DNA of 64,000 nucleotides from Corella eumyota (lineage: Eukaryota > Chordata > Ascidiacea > Phlebobranchia > Corellidae). The notes beneath the pieces are model-generated. The model saw only the letters and a list, made by a program, of their open reading frames with translations, was not told the origin of the DNA and searched no databases. Of this stretch, positions 30,602 through 42,800 are shown in pieces. Made by a program: the position numbers and the translations under genes. The stretch covers positions 11,927,671 through 11,991,670 of the forward strand of contig OY720101.1 of the NCBI GenBank assembly GCA_963082875.1, given 5' to 3'. Positions within the stretch are counted from its first letter, which is position 1; every line of letters starts with the position of its first letter.

Positions 30602-33235
30602 TTTTATTTTCAATGAAAACTCAAGTCATCCTTTAATTCATGATGATAATTTTCCAACGCCTAAATCTGAATATAATTAAAACACAATGTAAATAACGCA
30701 CTGAAAATGACGTCATACTAAAACGTCACTTAAAAGGAAACTCTAAAATTTACATAGAATAAACTTTAAAATCTCTTAAATTTAATTTTGATTTTGAATT
30801 TATTAAAACTCCCTTATTTTTTAACCTTGTTTAAATTTATAACATTATAAAACACAAAACAATAGTTCTAGCTAAAGTTTAAAACACATTTATAATAAAG
30901 CTTTAAATTTAAATTTTTAGTATTTTTTAAACGCTATATAACTTCTAGAAACGACATTGCCAATAGGCAGACTATAACGCATTTAATTAATTTATTGTAC
31001 GTTTTATTACTTAAGCTAGTTTATAAGCGGTATACTGCACACACAATCTTTTAGACAGCATAACCGCCACAGTAAATTACTAAGTGTATTATGCTACTAT
31101 TTGATACAAAACACAATAGATCAGTCATCAACAAAGTTTCCTTAAAGGGCTTATGCTTTGTTTATCTTATCAGTAAGCCCGACTGTATGAACAACAGAGT
31201 GTATTATAAAAACGCTACCCCATTTAAACCTAACTCAATTTTTAAATTTTTAAAGGCCCTTGAAAATAATCTTACATGATTATGCACATTTCTGATTGGA
31301 CTTTAAGAGGGCTTGCAGCACTTTTTGGCTACTGCTTTATGCTGGTACTCACAACTAGTTACTTCCTGAATGGGGCAGGCTTTTCAGTCAGATACATAAT
31401 ACGTGGGCAATACATGCCATACACCTTTTCGATATTAAAATAACTAGCCTAAGTAGGAAAAAACTACACACTGTTATAACGTAAACAAGAATTAATTAAT
31501 CTAAGTTTAAAAAATATTAAAATAGGCCTTAAGTTGTTAATACTATTTTTTTTTTCAATTTGTGAAAAATCTGTTGTTTTTTGGGGGTATGAGTCACGTG
31601 GTTATTGTTTACTACGTCACGAAACGTCACGTGTTAAAAGTGATCACGTGGCCAGGATCGGAAGCAATAAAGCGAACAAATAGATTCCAAATTTCGCAAC
31701 TTAAAAAAATTTTGAGACTCAGCAAAATAATTGTTATACAACATGAGTATTTAAAATTTGGTTTTTATATTTATATAGGTAAACGTGTTCAGTATCCAGA
31801 CAATTACTAAAACGTGTATAATTAACGATATTGATATTGTCAGATATGCAACTAAAGCTCCTGAAATTAAATTTTTTTTTAAATTTAGATTACTGTTTTT
31901 CATTTTTTTACCAACTATATAAACAATACAAAAAAACATTAGTTACTAATAATATTTGATAAAACGCATGCTATAACAGTTTATTAAATAAGTTTAAATA
32001 AGTTTATATTTTTATGTAACAACTAATAATTCTAACTCGTTATGTAGTAAACTTTTATAGCTTACAAACAAAATTATTCTACAAATTTATCACTAAAAAA
32101 TTTCAAAAACAATATACCAAGTTTTATATACTATTAAAAAATTATTTTAAATTACCAATTATATAAACGTGATAATAAAAGGTAAAATACCTTAACAAGC
32201 TACCACGATTATAATTTTTAAAATATAATTTTAGTGCCGTTGTAATATCAGCATATTTAAAAAAAATTATTGTTAAACATTTTTTTAATAAATACGTAAA
32301 TATAAGATTTTCTAAAAGTGTTATTAACCCCAATTTAATTTTACATAAATAGTCTTTTTTTTAATCTGACAAAAGCGCCCTTTTCTGTTATAAAATTGCA
32401 TTTTAACAATTTCTGTAACGTTGTATTTTAATACCTACACGAACTACAAATATAATCACAAAGTAGATATGACGTAATTTCCGCCGACACCTTTTCAAAA
32501 CATGAATATTCAAATTTTAGTTCAAAAATTATTTCATGCAAAATAAAACGCAATTAATTTTATCGAAAAAATCTAAATAAAAATACCTAAAAATATTTCG
32601 AATTACCAAAGATCAAAGTGCGACATAAAGTGGCCAAACAGTTACGCAACCCGTAGAAATTATGAGGTCATAAGTTTCCGGAATTCAAGTTGCCTTATAA
32701 CAAATATAACACAAAATTTAAGTAATTCAACCCTGAGTGTACGAAGTAGTGTGTTTAAGGTATCAACACACCTAACAATGTAATCTAAAGAAACCCCTTT
32801 GTACCCGAACCCCGACGACAATCGCAGACAATAGGTCCGATTTAAAGTCTGATGTCTTAAACCCAAAATGGAAATTTAATTTAAAATTATACTTTTAACT
32901 GCAAAATTTCAAATCGTGACCCCTTTAAAGTAATTAAATTGACTAAATTTTGCACTAACTCTATTCTTATCCATTTTTTTGTTTAAGGACGTTTTATTTT
33001 GGCAACTGCAGACCTTTATGTTATAAAACATGACTGCATCTCAAATAACACCGGACATGAAACCAATTTTCCCCGGAAAATTTACCAACAAAACTTGTAT
33101 ATAAATCCCGAGACATTTAAAATAATTTATATATTGATAAAGCTGACCAGCGAGTTATATGAAAAATTGCTTGTTAAATAAAATATTATTTATTGAATAA
33201 TATTTGGCAATTAGAAAATAAATAAGTGACTTTAA
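30602..33235. other. Divergent intergenic region between the phosphatase and IL-17-like genes
   Basis: About 2.6 kb that should contain the promoters of both flanking genes. It is AT-rich except for two islands. One at about 31282-31443 carries a 53-codon ORF (MHISDWTLRG start) with a hydrophobic stretch; I cannot support it as a gene. The other at 31595-31650 is a cluster of E-boxes and a CRE-like site. I see no recognisable SINE. Confidence 0.45.
31595..31650. promoter_or_regulatory. Cluster of three CACGTG E-boxes with a CRE-like site
   Basis: CACGTG occurs at 31595-31600, 31628-31633 and 31645-31650. TACGTCA occurs at 31613-31619 and ACGTCACGTG overlaps the second E-box. The cluster is about 1 kb upstream of the phosphatase start and 1.6 kb upstream of the IL-17-like start. 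In animals, CACGTG binds bHLH-zip factors such as USF, MITF or MYC/MAX. That it acts as an enhancer here is inference. Confidence 0.4.
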
Positions 33236-34196
33236 ATGTTGGATTTTAAAATTTCAGTAAGTAAATAAAAAATTTTATATTAAAATTATTAATTTAGATT
33301 CATAACATTTGGATTTTTTTTTTTAGTTTAAATTTTTTTTATGATTTTATATATTTTTATTGTTGATATTTAATTTTTTATTTTTCAAAAATTTAATAAA
33401 ATATTAATTTTTTTTAGATTAGAATAATTTTGACATTATTGTTTTGTATGGTTGCTGCATCTTTCGAACTAAAATCGTAAGTAAATATATTTTAAGTTAA
33501 ATAGTTAAATTTAAAAAAAAAAATTAACATTTTTTTAAATCAAAAAAAAAAAAATAAAATTAAAATTTTTTTTTGATGTGGTATAAAATAACTTTAGTAA
33601 AGCCAACAAAAATGTTTTTAACTTAAAGTTTATATTAAAAAGCGTTTTTCCGTAAATTGGTAACAATTTTTTTTTTGGTGATAAGGTAAAATATTTTCTG
33701 TTTGGTAAAATTTTTTTTTTAAAAGCGGTAGCAATTTTTCTAAACATAATGTTTCTTTTTTATTAAAAAAATGTCCTCACTTAAATTTTAATTATTTAAA
33801 AAAAATATATTTAATTTTTTACCCCAAAAAATTTCTTTTAGAATTTTTTTTTTTAATTTTTTTAGTACTTTTTTAAAAAATTTTTTAAGGAGTATTTTAA
33901 AATTTTTTTTAATTTTTAGATGTGTTTCCCGAATTAACCTGGGACCATGGGAGGGTAACGACGTAGCCCCCGGCAGCAAATATCTATGCCGACAAGACCC
34001 TAATTTAGAAGTCACGTGGTTAACCGTAATCCAATGTTGCCATAGCTCTTGTTACAACCCTCGCTCTGGGCGCCGAATTTACGGCTACCACGTGCGTCCA
34101 ATCATGCGTACAATTTTTCTGACCAATAGGAACAAGCAGCTTGTTTCCATGGAAATACCGGTGGGATGTTATTGTAAAAAAACTCGCGCAAGATAA
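33236..34196 (+). CDS. IL-17-like secreted cystine-knot cytokine, three exons
   Basis: Exons: 33236-33256, 33418-33476, 33920-34196. They total 357 bases and 118 residues, and phases agree (TCA/ATT, then TC|A). Residues 1-22 are a signal peptide (MLDFKIS, then IRIILTLLFCMVAAS). The mature part shows the IL-17 pattern: a Trp at 37 (NLGPW), an acidic stretch with Cys50, Trp60, then VIQCCHSSC with Cys66, 67 and 71, a YHVRPIMRTIFL strand, and finally EIPVGCYC with Cys110 and 112. Vertebrate IL-17D has the same ending (IPVGCTC) and the same APVYMPTVVL-type strand before it. IL-17s are secreted dimers that signal through IL17R in immune responses, and tunicates are known to have several. The first exon is short and is the weakest part of the model. 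AATAAA at 34470 fits the 3' end. Other cystine-knot families are possible but fit less well. Confidence 0.65.
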
Positions 34197-34820
34197 AAGA
34201 AAAAATTTTTAGGGGATTTACTTAAAATTTTATCCCAAAAACCCCTTTTTACCCGGCTTTTGTTTTTAAATCACGTTTACTGTTTCCCCTAATCTAATTA
34301 TGCAAATTTTTTCTTCTTTTATCTCGATTTTTTAAAGCCCAATATGTGTTGTAAATTAATTATAAATTGATTACACCATTTCGCATTAAAAATGCAATAA
34401 CTTTGTTTATTTATATATTTAAATTAATATTTATTTTTTTGTGCTTGCCCAGTTGTTTATACTATATGCAATAAAATGATACGGCAATTCAAAATGTTTA
34501 ATTATTTAAATTTTTGCCCTAAAACAAAATAAAATTTAGGCAATAATATAGGTTATAGCAAACATAATAAATACCATTTTTGTATATATTACCTTTTACT
34601 ATTTAAATTATTCACTGAATTCAGGCCGTGTAAATACACATGGCTTTTAAAAAATCTAATTAGAATAGATTCTAAAAGTCTGGCAAGCTCTTAATTGTGT
34701 GTCTTACGTAAATAACCTACGTATATTACCATAAAAAGGTAAAATAGAATTATTAAATTAACTCTTGAAGTATATATATATAAAAAACTAGTCAGACGTT
34801 TTATTTTTTTAAACGTAAAG
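34197..34820. other. Spacer between the IL-17-like and MOXD1 genes
   Basis: Contains AATAAA at 34470 and another near 34527, probably for the IL-17-like gene. A TATA-like sequence lies just before the monooxygenase start. Otherwise the sequence is AT-rich with no visible feature. Confidence 0.45.
34771..34787 (+). promoter_or_regulatory. Possible TATA box of the monooxygenase gene
   Basis: A tatatatatataaaaaa tract lies about 35-50 bases before the ATG at 34821. If used as a TATA box, the 5' UTR would be about 15-25 bases. Such tracts are common in AT-rich DNA, so this is tentative. Confidence 0.3.
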
Positions 34821-37800
34821 ATGAATTTAAAACGGCAGCTAAGTTTGATTTTTAAAATTGTTCTTATTATTCATTCAGCAAAATGTTATAAAATCACGCT
34901 TTTTAGACAAGGTATTGTAATAAATTATAAATAAAAATATCTGAATAACATAAAAAAGTTAATTTCATCCAGTTTTTGGATAATAAGTCTTAAAAATGTC
35001 TAATAAATTGTAACCATTATCAACCAACTTTCACTTTTAAAATGTCATTTAAATACAGCTGACTTTTTATAGATAACCAACAAGATACAGCGTTGAAATG
35101 GACAGTAGATTACGCTCAAAAATCAATTGATTTTACTATAAAAACTCAAAGAAATATTTTAAACTTAAACAACGAATTTGGGTTTGGATTGTCTAATTAT
35201 GGTAGCATAGAAAACGCTGATGTTTTATTAATAAAACTTAATAGAAATGAAAGCATCACAATTCAGGTTATTTTAATTTTTAAAAGCATTTAGTAAACAT
35301 TTTAGTAACAAAAATATTTTGGTTTATTTGTAGTTTACGGTTCTCTAAAAAAATAAGGACTGTAAAAGTAACGAGATGGGATAACCGTAAAAGTAACAAG
35401 AACAGTATATATTATTTATTATCATAATTATAAAGAATAATTACCTTTTATTCGATATCATGTGATTATAAAAAATTGCGCAGACCGTGAGCTACAAGTG
35501 ATTTACTTTTTTATATTAATTTATTTATAAATTGCCTTTTGCTAGTTTTGAACTCTAAATATTAATTTAGTAATTAGTTTTTAACTTAGCAAAAAGCAAA
35601 GGCCAGCACAGAATGAAAGCAATGGGTATTAAACATAGGCACATCTAAGGTTTATTTATATATTAGTTATATTTTTAATATTAATGTGGAAAGGTCAACT
35701 TCACGACTTAAACATAAAGTAACATCAGTTACCCCAAACCAGCCTGGAGTTGACTTTGGCAGTTTGAAATATAATAGATTATAATTGCCCTTAAATTGTT
35801 TATTTCTTCAGGATTGCTGGACTGATGGTAACGGAACCCTTGAACCAGATATACAACAAAATTACAATCTAACCGGCTATGAAATTAAGGACAACGCAAC
35901 TACAATATCTTTTACACGACGTTTCGACACTTGTGATTCGCAAGATTTTGCTATAGACAACGGCACCACTAATATTTTTACAGTTATTAATATCAGAAAA
36001 GGTAAAACCCCTTATTTTAGTTTTTAAACGTTTTTAGTGAGTGTGTATTCAGTTATTTAGTAGCCCAATTGCATTTTTCAACAATATAAGTTGGTGTTTA
36101 TGTTTTATTTAAATAACCAGTTACTTGAATACATATTTAAGTTAAGCTTACCTTTTTTATCTTACAGCTGATATTTCTTCTTCAAATTTTCAAATCGATC
36201 TTAATTCATTTAAAATCCATAAAGTTCGTGTTCAATTACTGAAGCCAGATATCTCCTATACGCCCTTGGATATTGATAAGCTTGATAAGTTAAGAGTACA
36301 AGCAGACAACGTCGAAATACCATCTGCTCATACTACATACTGGTGTTCTGTTCATAAATTACCTGAATTTAAAAGCAAAATACATGGTATCGGATTTGAA
36401 AGTGTAATAACAAACCCTGGATTGGTTCACCACATTGAAGTAAGCATTATAACTATTATAATAGTTAAACAAACTATAGTTTGTTGCTATTAGTTTTTTT
36501 TTCTGAAAAACAGTTTAACCTAATAGCAATAAAATGTTAGAAACCAAATTTCAACTAATAACAGTTTTATTTTTGAATACTATCATACATACTGCTTTGT
36601 TTTTAATACCAATTCTGCTGTTATGGTTACACATTTACTTAAAACCCTTACTTTATATTACAATTAACTTCTACACATTTCTGACTACTACTATTGAGAT
36701 TTTTAATTATCTAAATTTAAAGTAAAGTCTATACCTCGCTTAATTAGCTAAAAGCGCTTCTGCCCATTTTGCTAAAGGCGTGTATAAAAAGCAAACAGGT
36801 TTTAAATTATTAAAAAGCTACATTTTGGGTGTTTTAAAACACAGTTAAATCTCAATAATATTAACAATTAATAAACAGTAATATACAATATATTACAATA
36901 TAAGATATGCATTGGTTCTTTGTACTTAGACAATACACATTAACATAATCTAGTCTAAAATACATTGATTTACTAAAACGTAAACTTTCAAATTGTAAAG
37001 TTATTTAAAAATTTTTGAAGGGATACTCACAATGTTATTATTTTAGGTGTTTACTTGTGATGTCAACGACAAAGTTATTCCATATTATAGTGGAAAATGT
37101 GACTCAAAAAATATGCCTGAACAATTGACTAGATGTAATCGTGTATTGGCTGCCTGGGCATTTGGGGCAGAGGTAATTACTACAAAACTGTTACAGTCAA
37201 TTCTCTGTTAAAAAACTGGCCAAAACCTTTTAAAACTATGTGGTGTACAGTGCTTAAAAAATGTGTACCTATAAAATATGTAGAATCAAACCGGCAGCAT
37301 GGTGTAGTGGTTAGAACATTTGACATCACTACCTGAGGTTCTACGTTTGATCCCAGCTGCACTTATGCTGTAGTGTCCTTAAGTAAGGCGGTTCAAACTG
37401 CTAAAAAAATCCTAAAATGCGAAGTCAACTTGAGACTGGGTCGAGGTAACTGGTGACCCAACGTTTGGGTCGTGAATTCGATCTTCTTACATCGAAGATA
37501 AAGATATAAATATATAAAAAAAATTATGCGTCAGTTCGATTCTAAATACTATTTTAAAAGTGCAGTTTTGTTAAACTGTTAAGAACAGTTTTTACTATTT
37601 AAAAACTTGTTTATTCACAGGCCTTATTTTACCCCAAAGAAGCTGGTCTGGCTTTCGGGGTACCCGAAATGTCGCAATACGTTCGCCTGGAAATCCACTA
37701 CAACAACCCGAACAACTTACATGGGGTTATTGATAACTCTGGGATCAAGTTTTATTTAAGTAATAGGTTGCGAAAATACGATGTAGGTACGTTAGAAGTT

Positions 37801-39152
37801 GGGGTAACTTACACACCAAGTAATGTAATACCCCCTGCTCAAAAAGGTTTCAAATGGAAAGGTATCTGTCCAGCCTCATGTACTAAAGCAGTAAGTTTAA
37901 TTATGTATAAAGGTAAATTAAGTTTAAGCATTTGTTTATCGCATGAGGTTCCTAGTTCGATTACCAGCGCTTACACATTGTATAAAACGTTTTAAGATAA
38001 TGTAAATTTAAAGTAATTGGGCATACATTATTTTAGAAACTGATTTTTTTAGGCTCTACCGAAGAAAGGAATAAACGTTTTTGCTGCTGAGATGCATACT
38101 CATTTAGCAGGGCGCAAGATTTGGCTTTCTCATTATAGAAATGGGAAGGTTTTACCCGAAATTATAAGAGATAATCATTATTCAACTTGGTTTGAGGAAA
38201 TAAGAACACTACCAGAGCCTGTTAAAGTCCTACCAGTAAAAATACTGTTTACTTACTACTTGAACAAAAGTAAATCTGTAGTAGTCAGTTTTCTGCATTT
38301 AAAGTACAAACATTCGACAACAATGTAAACCTAGTTTAACTGAATTTTTTTTTTAATATCTCTATCCTCGATGTGGGAAGGTCGAATACACGACCTAAAC
38401 ATAGAGTAACATCAGTTACTCCGACCTAGTCTCGATTTGCTTTGGCAGTTTTGGATGTTGTTAGTTATATATGCCCGCTTATTTTATGCTGCTAATTTAG
38501 TGCTGGCTCAGCAGGAGTTCATACCGTATATAGTGCCTTACTCAAGGACGCTACAGCATGAGAGCACTGGTGACTTATGTTTATCTAAAGGTGAAATAAC
38601 CATTTATTTTTTTGTATTTGTAAAAGGGCGATACTTTGGTAACAACCTGCACATTTGACACTTTCAACAAAAGGCAAAATCTAACGTTTGGAGGGCTGGG
38701 TCTGACTGATGAAATGTGTGTGTTGTATTTAAACTATTACCCAGCCTCCAAACTGGAAGTCTGTAAAAGCTCAGTGTCAGAACGATCGCTGCAGAACTTT
38801 TTTGAAAGAATTTTTAGGTATCAAAATCGTTTTAAGAAGTTATGCTTCAACCTTGTTTTTAAATTTGAACTTTAACTAGACTTTTACATTAACCTTATTT
38901 TAATACTTATTCAACAGAAAATGGACCACAAATAGGAAGAACATAAAAAATGCAACATTTGTTGATTTGTACTCGGCCGTTGATTGGACAAAAGAAAATA
39001 TCATTAAGCTAGCTTTAATGTACGGTTATGGACATGTGGATGTGTTATGTCATAATGGCAACGGAATGGAATTTAAAGGAAAATGGAAAAATGTTGGAAA
39101 TTATTTCGTTCAACAAAAATTGAAAAAGAATTCCAAAAATTGTAAAAACTAG
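34821..39152 (+). CDS. DBH-like copper monooxygenase (MOXD1 family), nine exons
   Basis: Exons: 34821-34911, 35073-35266, 35812-36001, 36168-36439, 37047-37172, 37621-37890, 38053-38235, 38627-38817, 38918-39152. They total 1752 bases and 583 residues. A signal peptide (KIVLIIHSAKCY) precedes a DOMON domain (residues about 30-160) and the two copper type II ascorbate-dependent monooxygenase domains. Every metal ligand of dopamine beta-hydroxylase is present with matching spacing: His246 and His247 (VHHIEV), His317 (LEIHYNNP), His396 and His398 (MHTHLAG), and Met472 (DEMC). The enzyme should therefore be active in the secretory pathway, hydroxylating an unknown substrate with O2 and ascorbate. 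Human MOXD1 has 613 residues and DBH 617. I favour MOXD1 on general resemblance but cannot exclude a DBH-type enzyme by eye. AATAAA at 39221 fits the 3' end. Three SINEs lie in its introns. Confidence 0.92.
35680..35797 (-). mobile_element. SINE family A fragment, reverse
   Basis: Tail and part of the body: aatgtggaaaggtcaacttc to agattataattgccc. It ends about 15 bases before the acceptor of monooxygenase exon 3. Confidence 0.75.
37291..37517 (+). mobile_element. SINE family A, body-deleted
   Basis: Complete head (ccggcagcatggtgtagtgg, B box acgtttgatccc) and tail. About 40-50 bases around the ctgagccagcacttaatcag segment of the family are missing. In intron 5 of the monooxygenase gene. Confidence 0.85.
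38351..38575 (-). mobile_element. SINE family A, reverse, head-truncated
   Basis: Runs from atatctctatcctcgatgtg to acgctacagcatgagagcac. It lacks the tRNA-like head. In intron 7 of the monooxygenase gene. Confidence 0.85.
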
Positions 39153-39834
39153 AAAGTGTATTTTAAAAAGTACTTTTCTATTTCAATATTATTTGTGATT
39201 TTTTTTTGTTTGTATTAGCAAATAAAAAAATGATAAATCATACATGATATGATGACCGTTTTTTATTTGTAAACATTGCATAGATAATAAATACATCCTA
39301 TCAATATCACCAATATGACCGTTTACGCATTTCCTTTACTCATTAATATTGAGGCCGAAAATGACTTACACCGATTGTAAGCCTTTACATATTACTAACG
39401 GATATTAGATAGCCTGTTAAGTAATTATTAGGTCGCGTTGTGACAAAGTTTTATATCATAAGCTGTATTTAACTATAACAAATACTGTAAAACGTATGTT
39501 AGAATCTTATAGATACAAAACTGGTATAAACGGCAGGGGCTGTTTTAGTCAATCGAAACTAGAAAAAAAATGCGTATAGCTATTATTGGGGTAAAGTAGT
39601 ATTTTAGTAATTAGTCCAACTTTTTTGTTTTCAACTAGTTATTCTCTAAAAATAATAACTAGCAGCTTAACTACGCCACATTGCACATAATCGTTTACCA
39701 AACCTTAAATTATTAATGCAATTTCGAGAGAGATAAGTGCCTGGAATGTATTAGAGAAAGGGACCTTACCGCCTCAAGGTTCGGCATACTACCAGTCATA
39801 ACGCATAACTTTCTAAGTATTACAAGAAATAGCC
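39153..39834. other. Spacer between MOXD1 and the PAQR gene
   Basis: Contains the monooxygenase AATAAA at 39221 and then about 600 bases that must include the PAQR promoter. The last 110 bases before the ATG are less AT-rich (caatttcgagagagataagt to taccgcctcaaggttcggc) and are probably 5' UTR. No TATA box is obvious. Confidence 0.4.
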
Positions 39835-42800
39835 ATGTGCGAATTAAATAAACATGTATTTAGGCAATACAGCCTTGTAGAGAACTATCAAAAAGATATG
39901 GAAAAGTTAGGTAAAGGAAATGCTTATACTACTACAAGAGATAATGTACCGAAACGTATACAACACCCTTATATTGAAACTGGATACAGGCCGACGCCCA
40001 TGTCGTTTTACGACTGCGCAAAAAGGTGAATTTAAATGACCATTTACTCTATAAGAAACGCTTTTAATATGTCATTAAATAACCTTAGTTTCTAAGCTAT
40101 AGCTAGATTTGTTATTCTAACTTACTAATAATTTGGTATTATTTTTATATCAATAAGCTAATATCTTATAATTCATTTATAGCATTGTATTTTTTTGCAT
40201 TCATAAAAAATATGTTGGTTTACATATTATCAAACTTTAGATTTTAATTTCTTAAAGTTTATGTTTTTAATTACAGTGCGTTTTATCTGAACAATGAATT
40301 CGTTAACTTTTGGACCCATTTTATACCCTTAATTTGGATGGCAAATCGGTTATACTGGCTGTTCGTAACGCTAGATGATCCATATAATAGCGTATATTAT
40401 ACATTGTATCTTCATTCTATAGGTAATTGAGGAAACAGATATGTAATTTTACTTTTTTTAATTTTAAATTGACATAACAAAAATAGAATCTGTAAGAAAA
40501 TTATGATAAAATTTAGCCATTATTGCATACGATAGTAAGTGAATGATAGACAAAGAAATATGTATAGTGCTTGAAAAACTACCATCAATTAATTTTAGTT
40601 CATTAAATTTAAACAAATATTAAAAATATGTTTTTTTTTAAGTAAACCCTAAGTTTTTACCCATTTTTAACAGCTTTTGCTTTATTATTGTGTGTTGCTT
40701 TTAAAGTGTATATATTTATTGGTCTAATTTAAAAACCGTATAAGTTAAATCAATTTTAAGCGACAAGGGAATTGAGTTTTTAAACTGGTTTAGTTTATTT
40801 AGCAGCACTTCAAAAAGCCTACTTACAAAACTTTCCATTGTAACTAATTCTAACCATCGATTCAATTTTAATATTCAGGGTCAATGTATTTACTAATTGT
40901 AAGCTGTGTGGCCCATTTGTTCAGCGCACATTCGGTCAAAACATGCAGCAAGCTATTCGAAGTAGATGCACTTGGTATAATATGTTATGGGGTATCGCTT
41001 CAACTTGGTTTTGAACATCTTGTTTGCCCTGTAAGCTGCTATGCGCCCATTTCCGGTACGTATTACCGTTACTAAAGGCACATTTTCGCGTATTTGATTT
41101 AAAAGTATACATCAATTATTTAAATTTTAGGGTTTAGATTTTTACATGCTTATAATATGATGTTTGTTTTATTAAGGTGAATTAACGCATAAGGTTTTGC
41201 GTAAACTATAATTGTAACTAGTTTTAGGGTTTACTTTTACTACATATGGTTTTTGTTTCGATCCTCACCATAGGTGGGCACAGTTAAACGAAAAAGCAAC
41301 TTCGTTAAATGGTTATTCGTTACACAATACAGTAACTTCGCTAACGTTTTTTCGGTAAATTAAACCAAGTGTAACGGAAGTTATCGTTAAACGTTAACGT
41401 TAAAATTTAATTAAAACAAACAAAGAAATTACCTTTTTTATAAAAAAGATTAAAAAAAAATAGTTTTTTTTTTAATCGATGTTTTAACTAGACGAAAATG
41501 GTTTAAAAGAAGTTTTTAAACCTGGCATAGGCCTAATGCCCAAATAACAGTGGCCGGATAGTAATTACTTACATCGTTTAAAAAAAAAAACAATAAACGG
41601 CGATTTTAAACATATATATTCCTTATATTACCATGGATTTACTTGTAAAATATTAAATTAACGGACTTAATTTAACGGAAGCACAATTTAACGAAAGTTA
41701 ACAGGTCCGAAAACGATTTTTAAAAATAACTTAAAAGTTAAATTTTAACAAAAAAATTAACTTCGTTATTTAACGTTTAACGCATTAACGATTTGGTGCC
41801 CACCTTTGATCCTCACTGCTTTAATGCTGTAGCGCTTTTAAGTAAGGCGCCATAAACAGTATGAACTTCTGCTGAGCCAACATTTAATCAGCAGCTTAAT
41901 TAGTGGGCAACTATAATCTATAATATCCCAAACTGCCAAAGCCAACTTGAGACTGGGTCAGGGTAACAAATGTGACTCTATGTTTAGGTAGTGAAGTCGA
42001 CCTTTCCACATCGAGAACATAAAAATGAAAAAAATAATTTCTTTAAAACATGCATTCGTTATTACATAGTAGCCTTTAAATTATACTTGACTGACATTTT
42101 TTTAACCTTATTTAGGTTTGACGTCTAATATATACGCTGGTTTTATGATTACTTACTGCATTACGAAGACTACGTTTTTATGTCGTTGTAACGACCCTAC
42201 CTATAACATCCGACACCTTAAATATATGCCTCATATATTCAGTATCATTATAATAAACATACCATGCATCTACAGGTAAGTTAAAAAATCGTTATTTTTG
42301 TAAGTTTATTTAAATATTAAGGCATATACTTCTGCCAAGCAAAAAAAATTAAAGATTAATTATCAGGCAATTATGATTAAAAAGATCAAAAATTAGGAAG
42401 TTTAAAAGGTATTAAAATATTAAATTTTAAGCTATAAAGTTATTTTTCTTTAATTTAGAATGATTTTAAATACTTACTTTTTAGATTTATGTTTGGGTTT
42501 GGTGATAAAACATGCTGGAAAATGGGTAGTGAATATGCTTATCTATACCTCATTCAAGCCTTTCTAACAGTTTTTAATTTTTCTTTATTTGGATTACGTT
42601 TTCCAGAGAAATATTTTAAAGGTAATTTTAAACCTTAGATTTTTAAGGTATTTGTTTTAACTTTAATACATTAATTTAAAATAAGGGCGGCAGCATGGTG
42701 TAGTGGTAAGAACACTTGCTACACCACACATGAGATTGTGGGTTCAATCCCCACTGATCTCATGCTGTAGCGCCCTTGAGTAAGGCGCTATAAAACGGTA

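Noticed and set aside
31282-31443. 53-codon ORF with a hydrophobic stretch in the divergent intergenic region
   Set aside because: There is no homologue I recognise and no splice or conservation evidence; it could occur by chance.
32660-32866. 68-residue minus-strand ORF
   Set aside because: No recognisable motif, no splice partners, and the flanking DNA is ordinary intergenic sequence.
33535-34015. Lys/Phe-rich minus-strand ORFs
   Set aside because: They arise from poly-A/T tracts around the IL-17-like exon and have no family features.
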